Shown here: positions 17,787 through 25,468 of the stretch, in pieces
Position numbering within the stretch: the stretch's first letter is position 1
Layout: each line of letters opens with the position of its first letter
Assembly (NCBI RefSeq): GCF_035920345.1
Contig: NZ_CP109149.1
Location: 5,022,001 to 5,086,000, forward strand
Length of the DNA: 64,000 nt
DNA from: Nocardia vinacea
GTDB taxonomy: Bacteria > Actinomycetota > Actinomycetes > Mycobacteriales > Mycobacteriaceae
Reading direction: 5' to 3'
The notes under the pieces: model-generated
What the model saw: only the letters and a program-made list of their open reading frames with translations
What the model was told of the DNA's origin: nothing
Database searches by the model: none
Translations under genes and position numbers: made by a program

Positions 17787-18890
17787 CTATTGGTTGTAGC
17801 CGAAGATTGCGTTCCAGGCCCGTTGGTCGGTGGCGGCGTTGCTGATCGACTCGGCGGGCGTGATCCGGTGCACCCTGGGGTCGGTGAAATCTGGCAGTTG
17901 CACGCCGCGCACATTGGGCGCGGCGATGTCGGTGCGGACCGAATACTCACCCATGTCGGCGAAGACTTGCTGGCCGCGTTTGGCGAGGTTCCAGTTGAGG
18001 AACAGCTTGGCGGCAGCGGTGTTCGTCGCGGTGGAGGCGACCCCGGTGTAGTAGTCGTATGCCGTGACGCCCTCCTCCGGGACGACGAACTTCACCGGCG
18101 CGTTCGCGTTGTTCGCGATATTGACGGCGCTGACGACAACAGTGCCCGCGTCGATCTGGCCGCGGGCCAGCGCGTCGAGCTGGGCACCGATTGAATCGAA
18201 AACCCTTGCCCCGGAAGCATATTGACGGAGGTAGTCGTCACCGAGCGTCGCCCGCTGGAACCGTGTCAGTGCGAGAGCGCTGCCACCGGCGCCGGCTTGG
18301 GCGATGCCCCGCTTGTTGGACCACCGGTTGTCCAGTAGTGATCGCCAACTGGTCGGCGCCGCGTCGGCGTGGACCAGCGCGGTGTTGTAGCCGAAGGTGT
18401 AAACAGGGTCGAAGGTGCGGTAGTACGAGCCACCGTCGAAGATCACGTCGTCGTGTAGGTTCGTCGCGGTCGATGGCTGGTATGGCTGAAAGACGCCCCG
18501 TTCGGCGAGGCCGTGCGCGAATCCGGCGTCGGAGATGCGAACGATGTCGGCGTTGAGTTTGCCCGCGCCGTGCTCGGCGACGATTCGCTCGTACAGGCGG
18601 TTGGGGGTCAGCCGGATCTGTTTGACCTTGATGCCGGTATCGGCTTCGAATTGGTGCAGAAGTGTGGCTTCGCTGGCTTGGGTGTAGCCGCTGTAGAGGG
18701 TGAGCTTGCCCTCGGCCCTGGCTTGTTTCCACAGGCTCTGGTCGGCGATCTGCTCGCCGTTGATGATCAGCGCGTCGTCTCGTTGGATGCTCTGGGCCGG
18801 TCGGGCCAATGGTTGGCCTCCCGGGGGCGGTGCACAGGCGGTCAGTGCGGCTAGTAAGGCGGCGCTCAGCCCGATCACGATCTTCTTCAT
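17787..18890 (-). CDS. ABC transporter substrate-binding lipoprotein (iron/thiamine/phosphonate type)
   Basis: A 367-residue protein starting MKKIVIGLSAALLAALTAC: a lipoprotein signal with lipobox ALTAC (Cys 19). An upstream start at 18953 would bury the signal, so 18890 is chosen. The body is an extracellular solute-binding family 1 / AfuA-Fbp-type periplasmic fold (GKLTLYSGYTQASEATLLHQ; GYNTALVHADAAPTSWRSLL). Its ATG overlaps the permease stop (ATGA). Known relatives bind Fe3+, thiamine, polyamines or 2-aminoethylphosphonate; the ligand cannot be read from sequence. The PrpF neighbour hints at an organic acid or its metal complex. Confidence 0.85.
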   Translation of the reverse strand: MKKIVIGLSAALLAALTACAPPPGGQPLARPAQSIQRDDALIINGEQIADQSLWKQARAEGKLTLYSGYTQASEATLLHQFEADTGIKVKQIRLTPNRLYERIVAEHGAGKLNADIVRISDAGFAHGLAERGVFQPYQPSTATNLHDDVIFDGGSYYRTFDPVYTFGYNTALVHADAAPTSWRSLLDNRWSNKRGIAQAGAGGSALALTRFQRATLGDDYLRQYASGARVFDSIGAQLDALARGQIDAGTVVVSAVNIANNANAPVKFVVPEEGVTAYDYYTGVASTATNTAAAKLFLNWNLAKRGQQVFADMGEYSVRTDIAAPNVRGVQLPDFTDPRVHRITPAESISNAATDQRAWNAIFGYNQ

Positions 18891-20668
18891 CAGACGGTTT
18901 CCTTGGATCCGAGGCGGCGCGACAGCACGGCGAGGGTGGCGATGACGACGCAATACAGCAGGCTGAGTTCGGCTGCGGCTTGGAAGGAGCCGTTGTCGTA
19001 GGCGTCGAAGATCGCGATCGACAGCAATCGCGTGTCCGAGGTGAACAAGAACAGCGCCGCGGTCAGTTCCCGCATGGACAGCATCAACAGCAGCAGGAAG
19101 GTGGAGGAGAGTCCGACCCGCAGCAGTGGTGCGGTGACGAAGCTGATGGCTCTATACCTGCGTGCGCCGAGCATCACCGCGCTGTCTTCGAGGTCCTTGT
19201 CGAGCTGGATGATCGAGGCCGACACGCCGCGGTATCCCTGCGGGAGGAACACCGCGACGAAGGCGATGACCAGGACGGCGAGGGTTCCGTAGAGCGGTAT
19301 CGGCATAGCCAGCCAGGTCCACAGCAGACCAAGTCCGAGCACGACGGCGGGTACGGCGAGCGGGAGCATGGCAACGTATTCGAGTAGCTTGCGGCCGGGC
19401 GCGTCGGTGCGATACCGGGTGTAGGCGAGGGCGAAGCAGAGCGCGGTTCCGATCGCGGCGGTCGCGACACCGACGGTGACGCTGTTGACCACGACGTGGT
19501 GGAAATCGGAACTCCTCAGTGTCTGTCCCATACCCCACAGGGACAACGCGCCGGGGCGGCCCAACTGCCCGAGGTCGGCGACATAGGGACTGGTTTGCAG
19601 GCTCGCGAGAATGAGCGCGAACACCGGGAGCACCACCGCCAGGGCGCAGTACACCCAGGCGAAGACAGCGGCGGGACGGCGCCAACCGCGCAGCGGAACC
19701 TTGCGGGCCCGCACACCTTTACCCGTGACGGTCGTGTACTGCTTGCCGGCCATCGCCCGCTGTTGGAACGCGACCACGACTACCAGCAGCACCGTGAGCA
19801 CGACGGCGACGGCAGCCGCGTCATTGGAACGGGCGGGCGAGGCGTTCATCAGTCGGTAGATCATGGTCGGCAGCGTGTCGATACCGCCTGCCACACCGAT
19901 GACCTGACCGACCGGAAAGTTCTCGACGGACAGGGCGAAGACCAAGATGCCCGAGCCAACGACGGCAGGCATGACCAGCGGGAACGTGACCTTGCGCAGC
20001 ATCTGGGTGAGTTTGGCCCCATGCAGACTGGCCGCGTCCTCGAGATCGGGATTCATTAGCGACAGCGCCGAGTGCACCATGAGAAACGGGTACGGCGCGT
20101 AATAGAGGCCGAGGACGAAGATCATCCCGCCGAAGCTGTAGATATTGATCGCATTGGGCAGGCCGATGCTGTTCAAAGCCAGATTGAGGTAGCCGGTGGC
20201 GGGCCCTCCCAACAGTACCCACGCCAGCGAGCCGACGAGTGCGGGCAGGAACAGTGGAGCGATTCCGATGCCATAGATGAGTTTCCGGCCGGGGATATCG
20301 GTGCGGGCTGCCAAGAAGGCGAGCGTGCAACCGATCGCCAGCGCCAGCAGCGACGCGCCGATCCCGACGGCGGCCGAGTTCAGCATCGCCGACCGTGCGG
20401 TACCGGAGCCGAGCACCCGGAAGTTGTCCAGGGTGAAGTCGCCGAAGTCGAACAGCGAGGTGCGTTCGGACTTGTCGGTGAACGCGCCCATGACGATGAA
20501 GAACATCGGGCACAGCACGATGAGGGCGAGCAGAGCCAATTGCAGCAGCACCGGGAGCCAGCGCCGCACTCGGGGCCGCCGGTATCGGGACGCTGTGGAT
20601 TTCCTTGCGGGCTCGATACTTTCGGAGCGGGGCTGATCCGTGGTCGGCCCGGTGGCGAGGGCACTCAT
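18890..20668 (-). CDS. ABC transporter permease, two fused BPD domains
   Basis: A 592-residue membrane protein with about 12 transmembrane helices: two copies of the binding-protein-dependent permease domain in one chain. EAA-type loops appear in each half (EDAASLHGAKLTQMLRKVTF; EDSAVMLGARRYRAISFVTA). Single-chain double permeases are typical of Fe3+ (FbpB/SfuB) and phosphonate/thiamine importers. The first 45 residues are a charged cytoplasmic tail. It overlaps the ATPase gene upstream by 4 bases and the binding-protein gene downstream by 1, so the three are co-translated. Confidence 0.9.
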   Translation of the reverse strand: MSALATGPTTDQPRSESIEPARKSTASRYRRPRVRRWLPVLLQLALLALIVLCPMFFIVMGAFTDKSERTSLFDFGDFTLDNFRVLGSGTARSAMLNSAAVGIGASLLALAIGCTLAFLAARTDIPGRKLIYGIGIAPLFLPALVGSLAWVLLGGPATGYLNLALNSIGLPNAINIYSFGGMIFVLGLYYAPYPFLMVHSALSLMNPDLEDAASLHGAKLTQMLRKVTFPLVMPAVVGSGILVFALSVENFPVGQVIGVAGGIDTLPTMIYRLMNASPARSNDAAAVAVVLTVLLVVVVAFQQRAMAGKQYTTVTGKGVRARKVPLRGWRRPAAVFAWVYCALAVVLPVFALILASLQTSPYVADLGQLGRPGALSLWGMGQTLRSSDFHHVVVNSVTVGVATAAIGTALCFALAYTRYRTDAPGRKLLEYVAMLPLAVPAVVLGLGLLWTWLAMPIPLYGTLAVLVIAFVAVFLPQGYRGVSASIIQLDKDLEDSAVMLGARRYRAISFVTAPLLRVGLSSTFLLLLMLSMRELTAALFLFTSDTRLLSIAIFDAYDNGSFQAAAELSLLYCVVIATLAVLSRRLGSKETV

Positions 20669-21780
20669 GCGGGCACCGCCGTCGCCTCGACGCGGTCATC
20701 GCGCAGGACTTGGGCTCCGCCCGGGACGGCGGTGACCACCGCGCGCTCGCCGATCCCCAGGACCCGGCTGGTGTGGCCGGTGGCGATGGCTTCTACTTCG
20801 GGACCGTCATCCAGTGTCACCCGGTACCGGATCGACGCGCCCTGATAACTGGCGACTTCGACGCGGCCGGTCCAGGACTGCCCGTCGGGCCTGGTGTCGT
20901 CGGCCGCGGTGACCAGCAGATCCTCCGGGCGCAGACAGACGATGATCGGGCCGGACTCGGTTGGGGTGGCATCCACCCGGACCGCGATGGACGGGTAGTC
21001 GGTCAGCTCGACCGCACCGCGTTGTCCCGTGCCGGTCGTGCAGCGGAAGATATTGCCGACACCGAGAAAGTCCGCGATCGAGGCGCATGTCGGCTTGGTG
21101 TAGATCTCCTCCGGAGTACCGATCTGCACGATGCGCCCCTGATGCATCAGCGCGATGCGGTCGGCCAGGGCGAACGCTTCGACCTGGTCATGGGTGACGT
21201 ACACGGTCGTCAGTCCGAGTCGCAGTTGCAGCTCGCGCAACTCCATCCGGAGGCGCTCGCGCAGGCGAGCGTCGAGGTTGGACAGCGGCTCGTCGAGCAG
21301 CAGCACGCTCGGGCGCATCACCAGACTTCGCGCGAGCGCGACCCGCTGCATCTGCCCGCCGCTGAGCAGGCTGGCACCTCGGTCGGCCAGCTCCCGCAGG
21401 CCTACCAAGTCCAATGCCTCGAGCACCCGCGTGCGGATCTCCTGCTTTCCGACCTTCTGCATCTTCAACGAGAACGCGACATTCTCGAACACGGTGCGGT
21501 GCGGCCACACCGCGTACGACTGGAACACCATCCCGACATTGCGTTTGTGGGGCGGAACGGTGCGGCCTTTCGTCGAGTCGTGGACGACTCGATCACCGAT
21601 GGCGATACGTCCGGCGTCGGGGGTTTCGAGGCCGGCGACGCATCGCATGGTGCTGGTCTTACCGCATCCGGATTGCCCGAGCAGAACCAGTGATTCGCCG
21701 TCGGCGATATCGAGGTAGAGGTCGCGTACCACGATGTTGCCCGCGTACGCGAGAGTCAGGTTGTCGATCGTGACTTTCAT
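20665..21780 (-). CDS. ABC transporter ATP-binding protein
   Basis: A 371-residue nucleotide-binding subunit. Walker A GQSGCGKT at residues 35-42; signature LLSGGQMQRVALARSL and Walker B VLLLDEPLSNLDA around 135-165; switch His in VYVTHDQVEAFALADR. A C-terminal TOBE-like domain (residues about 240-371) is typical of the MalK/PotA/FbpC group, where it senses regulators. It powers import by the permease at 18890-20668. First gene of the transporter trio, 178 bases downstream of the PrpF-like gene in the same direction. Confidence 0.92.
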   Translation of the reverse strand: MKVTIDNLTLAYAGNIVVRDLYLDIADGESLVLLGQSGCGKTSTMRCVAGLETPDAGRIAIGDRVVHDSTKGRTVPPHKRNVGMVFQSYAVWPHRTVFENVAFSLKMQKVGKQEIRTRVLEALDLVGLRELADRGASLLSGGQMQRVALARSLVMRPSVLLLDEPLSNLDARLRERLRMELRELQLRLGLTTVYVTHDQVEAFALADRIALMHQGRIVQIGTPEEIYTKPTCASIADFLGVGNIFRCTTGTGQRGAVELTDYPSIAVRVDATPTESGPIIVCLRPEDLLVTAADDTRPDGQSWTGRVEVASYQGASIRYRVTLDDGPEVEAIATGHTSRVLGIGERAVVTAVPGGAQVLRDDRVEATAVPA

Positions 21781-21958
21781 GTATTTCCTTCATCCTGGAC
21801 AGCGATGTCCACGGGGTGGCCGACTGTTCGCCCGTTCGTGTTGGTTCCGCTCGGGCTATGCGGTCTGCCTGGGGGCGATTGTGGTCGACTACCGCGTCGA
21901 GTTCTGATGATTCGGCGGTTCGGATCAGATTTCTCGGCCGTCCGCCGGTGCCTGGCCG

Positions 21959-23089
21959 TCATGCGGATCCGGCCAGGACCGTCGTCGGCGTGATGAAGAG
22001 CTCTGCGGTAGCGATGCGCCGGGCGGCTCGATACAAGGTGACGGACTCGGGGACACCATCCGGTGTCGAGGTCATGTCGAGCTCGAGGATGCCGGCCGGG
22101 GTGCCCAGTCGCAGGGATCCGGGCCACCCGATGCGGGCGTTGTCGGCGACTATGCTGCCGGGCACGGTCGCCGCGGCTGCCACGGCGACGGCTGAGGTGA
22201 GTCCGATCGCGGGATGCGGCGCGAGCATGGAGACCATCCGGACCGAAACGTCGTATTCCTCCGCGGTGGTATATACCCCCGTGCTGGTGCGGTAGTCGTG
22301 TGGCGGCCCGACGATGCCGACCTTCGGGATCGCGTACGAGACGGGATCACCGGCGCGGCTGAGCCCCATCCGCAGCGAGGACGCGGTGCGTAGCGCGATG
22401 AGCAGGGGTAGGCGCTCGGCGATCAGATTGTTGTCCTCGGTGCCGGTCAGTCCTAGGTCGGTGGCGTGGAACAGGGCGGCAGGGGCGCCGGCGATCACCA
22501 GTGTGGCTCGATAGTTGTTGTCACCGACCGTGATCCGATCCGACGCCGCACCGGTCGGTAGCAATGATCGGTGGTCGGCGGCCAGATCGGTGAAGGTCAG
22601 CGAGACCGGGACGCCGAGAGCGCTCGTGCCCGGGACGGCGGCAGTGCCCTCGGCGGGCACGATTCCATTCGGGGTGGCGATCTCCGCGGTGAGGATCGCT
22701 CCGGTGTTCTGGTTGCGCATGCGCACCGTCGTGGTCGCGGTGTCGACCGCGACGAGCCCTGCCTGCAGCGCGTACAGACCGATCGCTGTCGCGCAGTTCC
22801 CGCAGTTGCTGCCCCATTCCACTCGCCGGTCCCCGATCGCCACCTGTGCGAATAGGTAGTCGATGTCGATACCACGCGTGCTGGAGCGTCGGACGACCGC
22901 GGCCTTCGATGTAGTGGAACTGCCGCCGCCGACACCGTCGAGTTGGCGGGGATCGCCCGAGCCGAAGGCCGATGTCAGGATGGCGTCGAGCCCGCCGGCC
23001 CGTCCGATCAAGGGGTCGACGTCAACCGCGTTGAAGAGCCAGCATTTGCTAGTCCCTCCGCGCATCCAGGTTCCGCGGAGTGTGAACAC
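21959..23089 (-). CDS. PrpF-family isomerase/tautomerase
   Basis: About 376 residues if it starts at GTG 23089 (VFTLRGTWMRGGTSKCWLFN). The family normally begins a few residues before MRGGTSK; a frame open to ATG 23209 would add 40 unlikely residues and leave no room for a promoter. The PrpF fold is a two-lobed diaminopimelate-epimerase-like structure; visible motifs include GGGSSTTSKAAVV and GSNCGNCATAIG with a conserved Cys. Relatives isomerise aconitate, 2-methylaconitate or 4-oxalomesaconate. It lies divergent from a LysR gene and upstream of the ABC trio, so it probably processes the imported tri- or dicarboxylate. Confidence 0.85.
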   Translation of the reverse strand: MFTLRGTWMRGGTSKCWLFNAVDVDPLIGRAGGLDAILTSAFGSGDPRQLDGVGGGSSTTSKAAVVRRSSTRGIDIDYLFAQVAIGDRRVEWGSNCGNCATAIGLYALQAGLVAVDTATTTVRMRNQNTGAILTAEIATPNGIVPAEGTAAVPGTSALGVPVSLTFTDLAADHRSLLPTGAASDRITVGDNNYRATLVIAGAPAALFHATDLGLTGTEDNNLIAERLPLLIALRTASSLRMGLSRAGDPVSYAIPKVGIVGPPHDYRTSTGVYTTAEEYDVSVRMVSMLAPHPAIGLTSAVAVAAAATVPGSIVADNARIGWPGSLRLGTPAGILELDMTSTPDGVPESVTLYRAARRIATAELFITPTTVLAGSA

Positions 23090-23215
23090 CCGTCCGGCCC
23101 GCCTTTCGCTCGTGAAGAGGATCTGTGAACCACCGCGCGACTCCCAGCTGTTCGTGAGCCGGGTCACGGTGACACAGACAAGCGTGCAGCCTCGGACACT
23201 GGAGTACAATTTCGA

Positions 23216-23246
23216 AAACCTTGAGGAGGTTTAACTTCTACTAAAC
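23216..23246. promoter_or_regulatory. Candidate LysR operator
   Basis: Two overlapping inverted repeats in the divergent LysR/PrpF promoter: AAACCT (23216-23221) with AGGTTT (23227-23232), and GTTTA (23229-23233) with TAAAC (23242-23246). They lie 15-45 bases before the LysR start, the usual place for an autoregulatory LTTR site. Confidence 0.45.
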
Positions 23247-23260
23247 TCTGGAGCCGCACC

Positions 23261-24184
23261 ATGCTCGACCCTCGTCGCCTGTTGTTGCTGATCGATGTGG
23301 TGCGCGCCGGCTCCATCACGTCAGCCGCGGCACAGCTGAACTACACGACCTCGGCGGTCTCCCAACAGATCGCCAAGCTCGAGACCGAGGCCGGCCAACC
23401 GCTGCTGGAACGGCACGCGCGCGGCATTCGACTGACCGAGGCGGGGGCCATGTTGACTCGTCGTGCCGAGCGCATCGAGACTCAACTGCTTGCCGCGCGC
23501 AGGGAGCTCGACGACATCGCCGGACTCCGCTCGGGCACCGTGCGGATCGGGACTTTTCCCACGGCCGGATCGAGTCTGCTGCCGTCGGTGGTCAAGCTGT
23601 TCAAGGCCCGCCATCCGGCCGTGGCCCTGACCGTGCGCAGCTCCCGATTCGCGCAATTGCGCGCAATGCTCGACACGCGCGAAGTCGAACTGTCGCTGCT
23701 CTGGGACTACGCGTGGGCTCGCGTCGACGATCAGGAGCTCGCGGTGCATGAACTCCTGATCGATCCACCGACGCTCGTCGTATCGGTCAACCATCGCTTC
23801 GCCGATCGGAAGACAATCGCGATGGACGAACTCGCCGATGAGCAATGGATCACCCGTGAGGACAACCATCCGGTCGGGTTAGCCTTGGAAAAGGCCTGCA
23901 ACGCAGCAGGATTCACCCCCTCGGTAGCATTTGCGGCAAACGACTACCAGGAAGCCCAAGCCATGGTGGCGGTCGACCTCGGCGTATCGCTGGCGCCCCG
24001 ACTTGCGCTGTCGAACCTGCGCGAGGACGTCCGCGTCATTCCGCTGACCGGCGGGGCCCCGTCCCGGCGAATTCTGCTTGCGCACATGGCAGAGCAGCGT
24101 CTCACTCCGGCCGCGAACACACTCCTGAGGACCTTCGAGGAAGTCGCCCAGGGGTTCGTGGAGGCGCCCCTCGCGAGCCGATGA
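23261..24184 (+). CDS. LysR-family transcriptional regulator
   Basis: A 307-residue LTTR. Residues 1-60 form the winged HTH (LDPRRLLLLIDVVRAGSITS; AAAQLNYTTSAVSQQIAKLE). From about residue 90 to 295 there is the two-lobed effector-binding domain (GTVRIGTFPTAGSSLLPSVV). RBS tctggagccgcacc, then ATG. Divergent from the PrpF/ABC unit, which it most likely activates in the presence of the transported acid or its product. The predicted site at 23216-23246 supports this. Confidence 0.92.
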   Translation: MLDPRRLLLLIDVVRAGSITSAAAQLNYTTSAVSQQIAKLETEAGQPLLERHARGIRLTEAGAMLTRRAERIETQLLAARRELDDIAGLRSGTVRIGTFPTAGSSLLPSVVKLFKARHPAVALTVRSSRFAQLRAMLDTREVELSLLWDYAWARVDDQELAVHELLIDPPTLVVSVNHRFADRKTIAMDELADEQWITREDNHPVGLALEKACNAAGFTPSVAFAANDYQEAQAMVAVDLGVSLAPRLALSNLREDVRVIPLTGGAPSRRILLAHMAEQRLTPAANTLLRTFEEVAQGFVEAPLASR

Positions 24185-24666
24185 TACGAAGAGTCGAGGG
24201 ACAAATTCTGTTTCGCCGCAGGTTGATGGACGTTAGCCCATCGCGCATTCGGCTCGAGTCCACCGCCGACAGCTAACGCTTGCTCTTACGGGCGCGGGAC
24301 ACCTCGCAGGCTTCGCGGAGCGTTTGGTCACCTTCCGAGCGCGGCTCGACGGGGCCCGGACGACCGGCAGCCTGGTCGCGACGCTCTCGTCAGGGCGGCA
24401 TACACCTTCGGCGCCGCGAAGACGCGGCGCTCAGCGGCCAATCGGCCCGCTGGGGCGTTCACTGCGACCTGGGCGTCGCGACCGGGCCAGCACATTCAGT
24501 CTGACCACCGCCGCGTCGGCAATGTTCGGTACCGAAAAGGCGGTCTAAGACCGTCCGGGCCGGTCGAGAATCGAGAGTTCTCCCGCCCGTTGGCAAGAAC
24601 TTGGCAAGATGGCCGAAACGCGAAAGGCCAGAACCGAATGGATACCGGTCCTGACCTGCGATTTTC
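24185..24666. other. Gene remnants left of the integrated element
   Basis: About 480 bases with two relics. On the minus strand a C-terminus reads SEGDQTLREACEVSRARKSK and stops at 24273. On the plus strand a frame ends SLTTAASAMFGTEKAV at 24548, like the last residues of a tyrosine recombinase. Then come two adjacent 11-bp repeats, TTGGCAAGAAC (24590-24600) and TTGGCAAGATG (24601-24611), and the att core. This arrangement mirrors the int end at 42,045 and may be a former element. Confidence 0.4.
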
Positions 24667-24704
24667 GAGTGGAGCTAAGGGGACTCGAACCCCTGACCCC
24701 CACA
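24667..24704. repeat. att site, displaced 3' half of tRNA-Ala
   Basis: From gagtggagctaagggg to cccctgacccccaca, identical over 38 bases to 42123-42160. It contains the T-stem/loop and acceptor 3' strand of tRNA-Ala on the minus strand, but the 5' half of the tRNA is missing beyond it. This is the outer crossover product of the integration. Confidence 0.9.
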
Positions 24705-24843
24705 TTACGAGAACTCATGACTACCGCAGACAACTACGAACGACTCTACCGTCGGAAAAATATCATCTGACCAGCTCATACGACGACAATCGACTACTCA
24801 GGACTATCGAACACACATTCGGTAGATCGCTACGTTGGTGGGA

Positions 24844-24865
24844 TTTGTTGGGACTTAGTTGGGAG
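24844..24865. repeat. Paired 11-bp arm-type repeats, left end
   Basis: TTTGTTGGGAC (24844-24854) directly followed by TTAGTTGGGAG (24855-24865). The second is identical to 42045-42055 and the first nearly matches 42056-42066. Their position inside both ends of the element fits arm-type binding sites of the integrase. Confidence 0.6.
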
Positions 24866-25468
24866 CATCCTGCGGCTGGCACCGGCGTGTCTAATCCGTG
24901 ACACGCCATGACTTTCCACTATTGGTTAACCATCAGCTACGCGGACCGGTTTTTCACCTGGTTGCCGGGGCAGCGGTCAATGCGGGTAGGTGCGGCGGTT
25001 TGGTTGTGACGGCTGACGGCGAGTTCGCCGGTGTAAGCACAGAGTACGGCTGCACCATCGGTTTGAAGGTGGCCCGCGCGACGCTGACTCACCGAGACCA
25101 GGCCGAACACCGGCATTTACGGCGGGATGGAGCACAGCTCGCGGGGTGACATTTCGGTTACGCACTCCTTCTATTGCTCGCCTGGACCAGTGACCGATGG
25201 CGGGCGGGTGTATGGGAGTCTGCGCAGGTCGGCGCAGGATTTTGTTAGCAGCGGGGTTGTTCAACTGCAAGCCATCCCGCGAGGGATGGTGCGGTAGCAC
25301 CGGTGGATGGCCACGAACATCTCCCCGAATATCGACACGAGCCCGAGAACCTATGTAACGCTTGCTCATCAAGCAGGGATAGATGCGAAGTGCAGTCCGG
25401 CACAAGGGGTTAGGCGCAGGTAGCCGGGTGCCGATCTATGTCTAAGCGGCGGACGAGAGGGAGGGCCA
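24866..25468. other. Left-end region of the element, non-coding
   Basis: About 600 bases without a convincing gene. A frame at 24898-25149 (starting MTRHDFPLLVNHQLRGPVF) has no RBS. Two back-to-back hairpins, CATCCC-GCGA-GGGATG (25273-25288) and GGTGC-GGTA-GCACC (25288-25301), lie 170 bases before the ATPase gene and could shape its leader or end an upstream transcript. Confidence 0.4.

Noticed and set aside
24667..24740. Second tRNA-Ala gene at the left att site
   Set aside because: Only the 3' half matches; the sequence after the core does not form the anticodon and D arms, so it is the att duplication.
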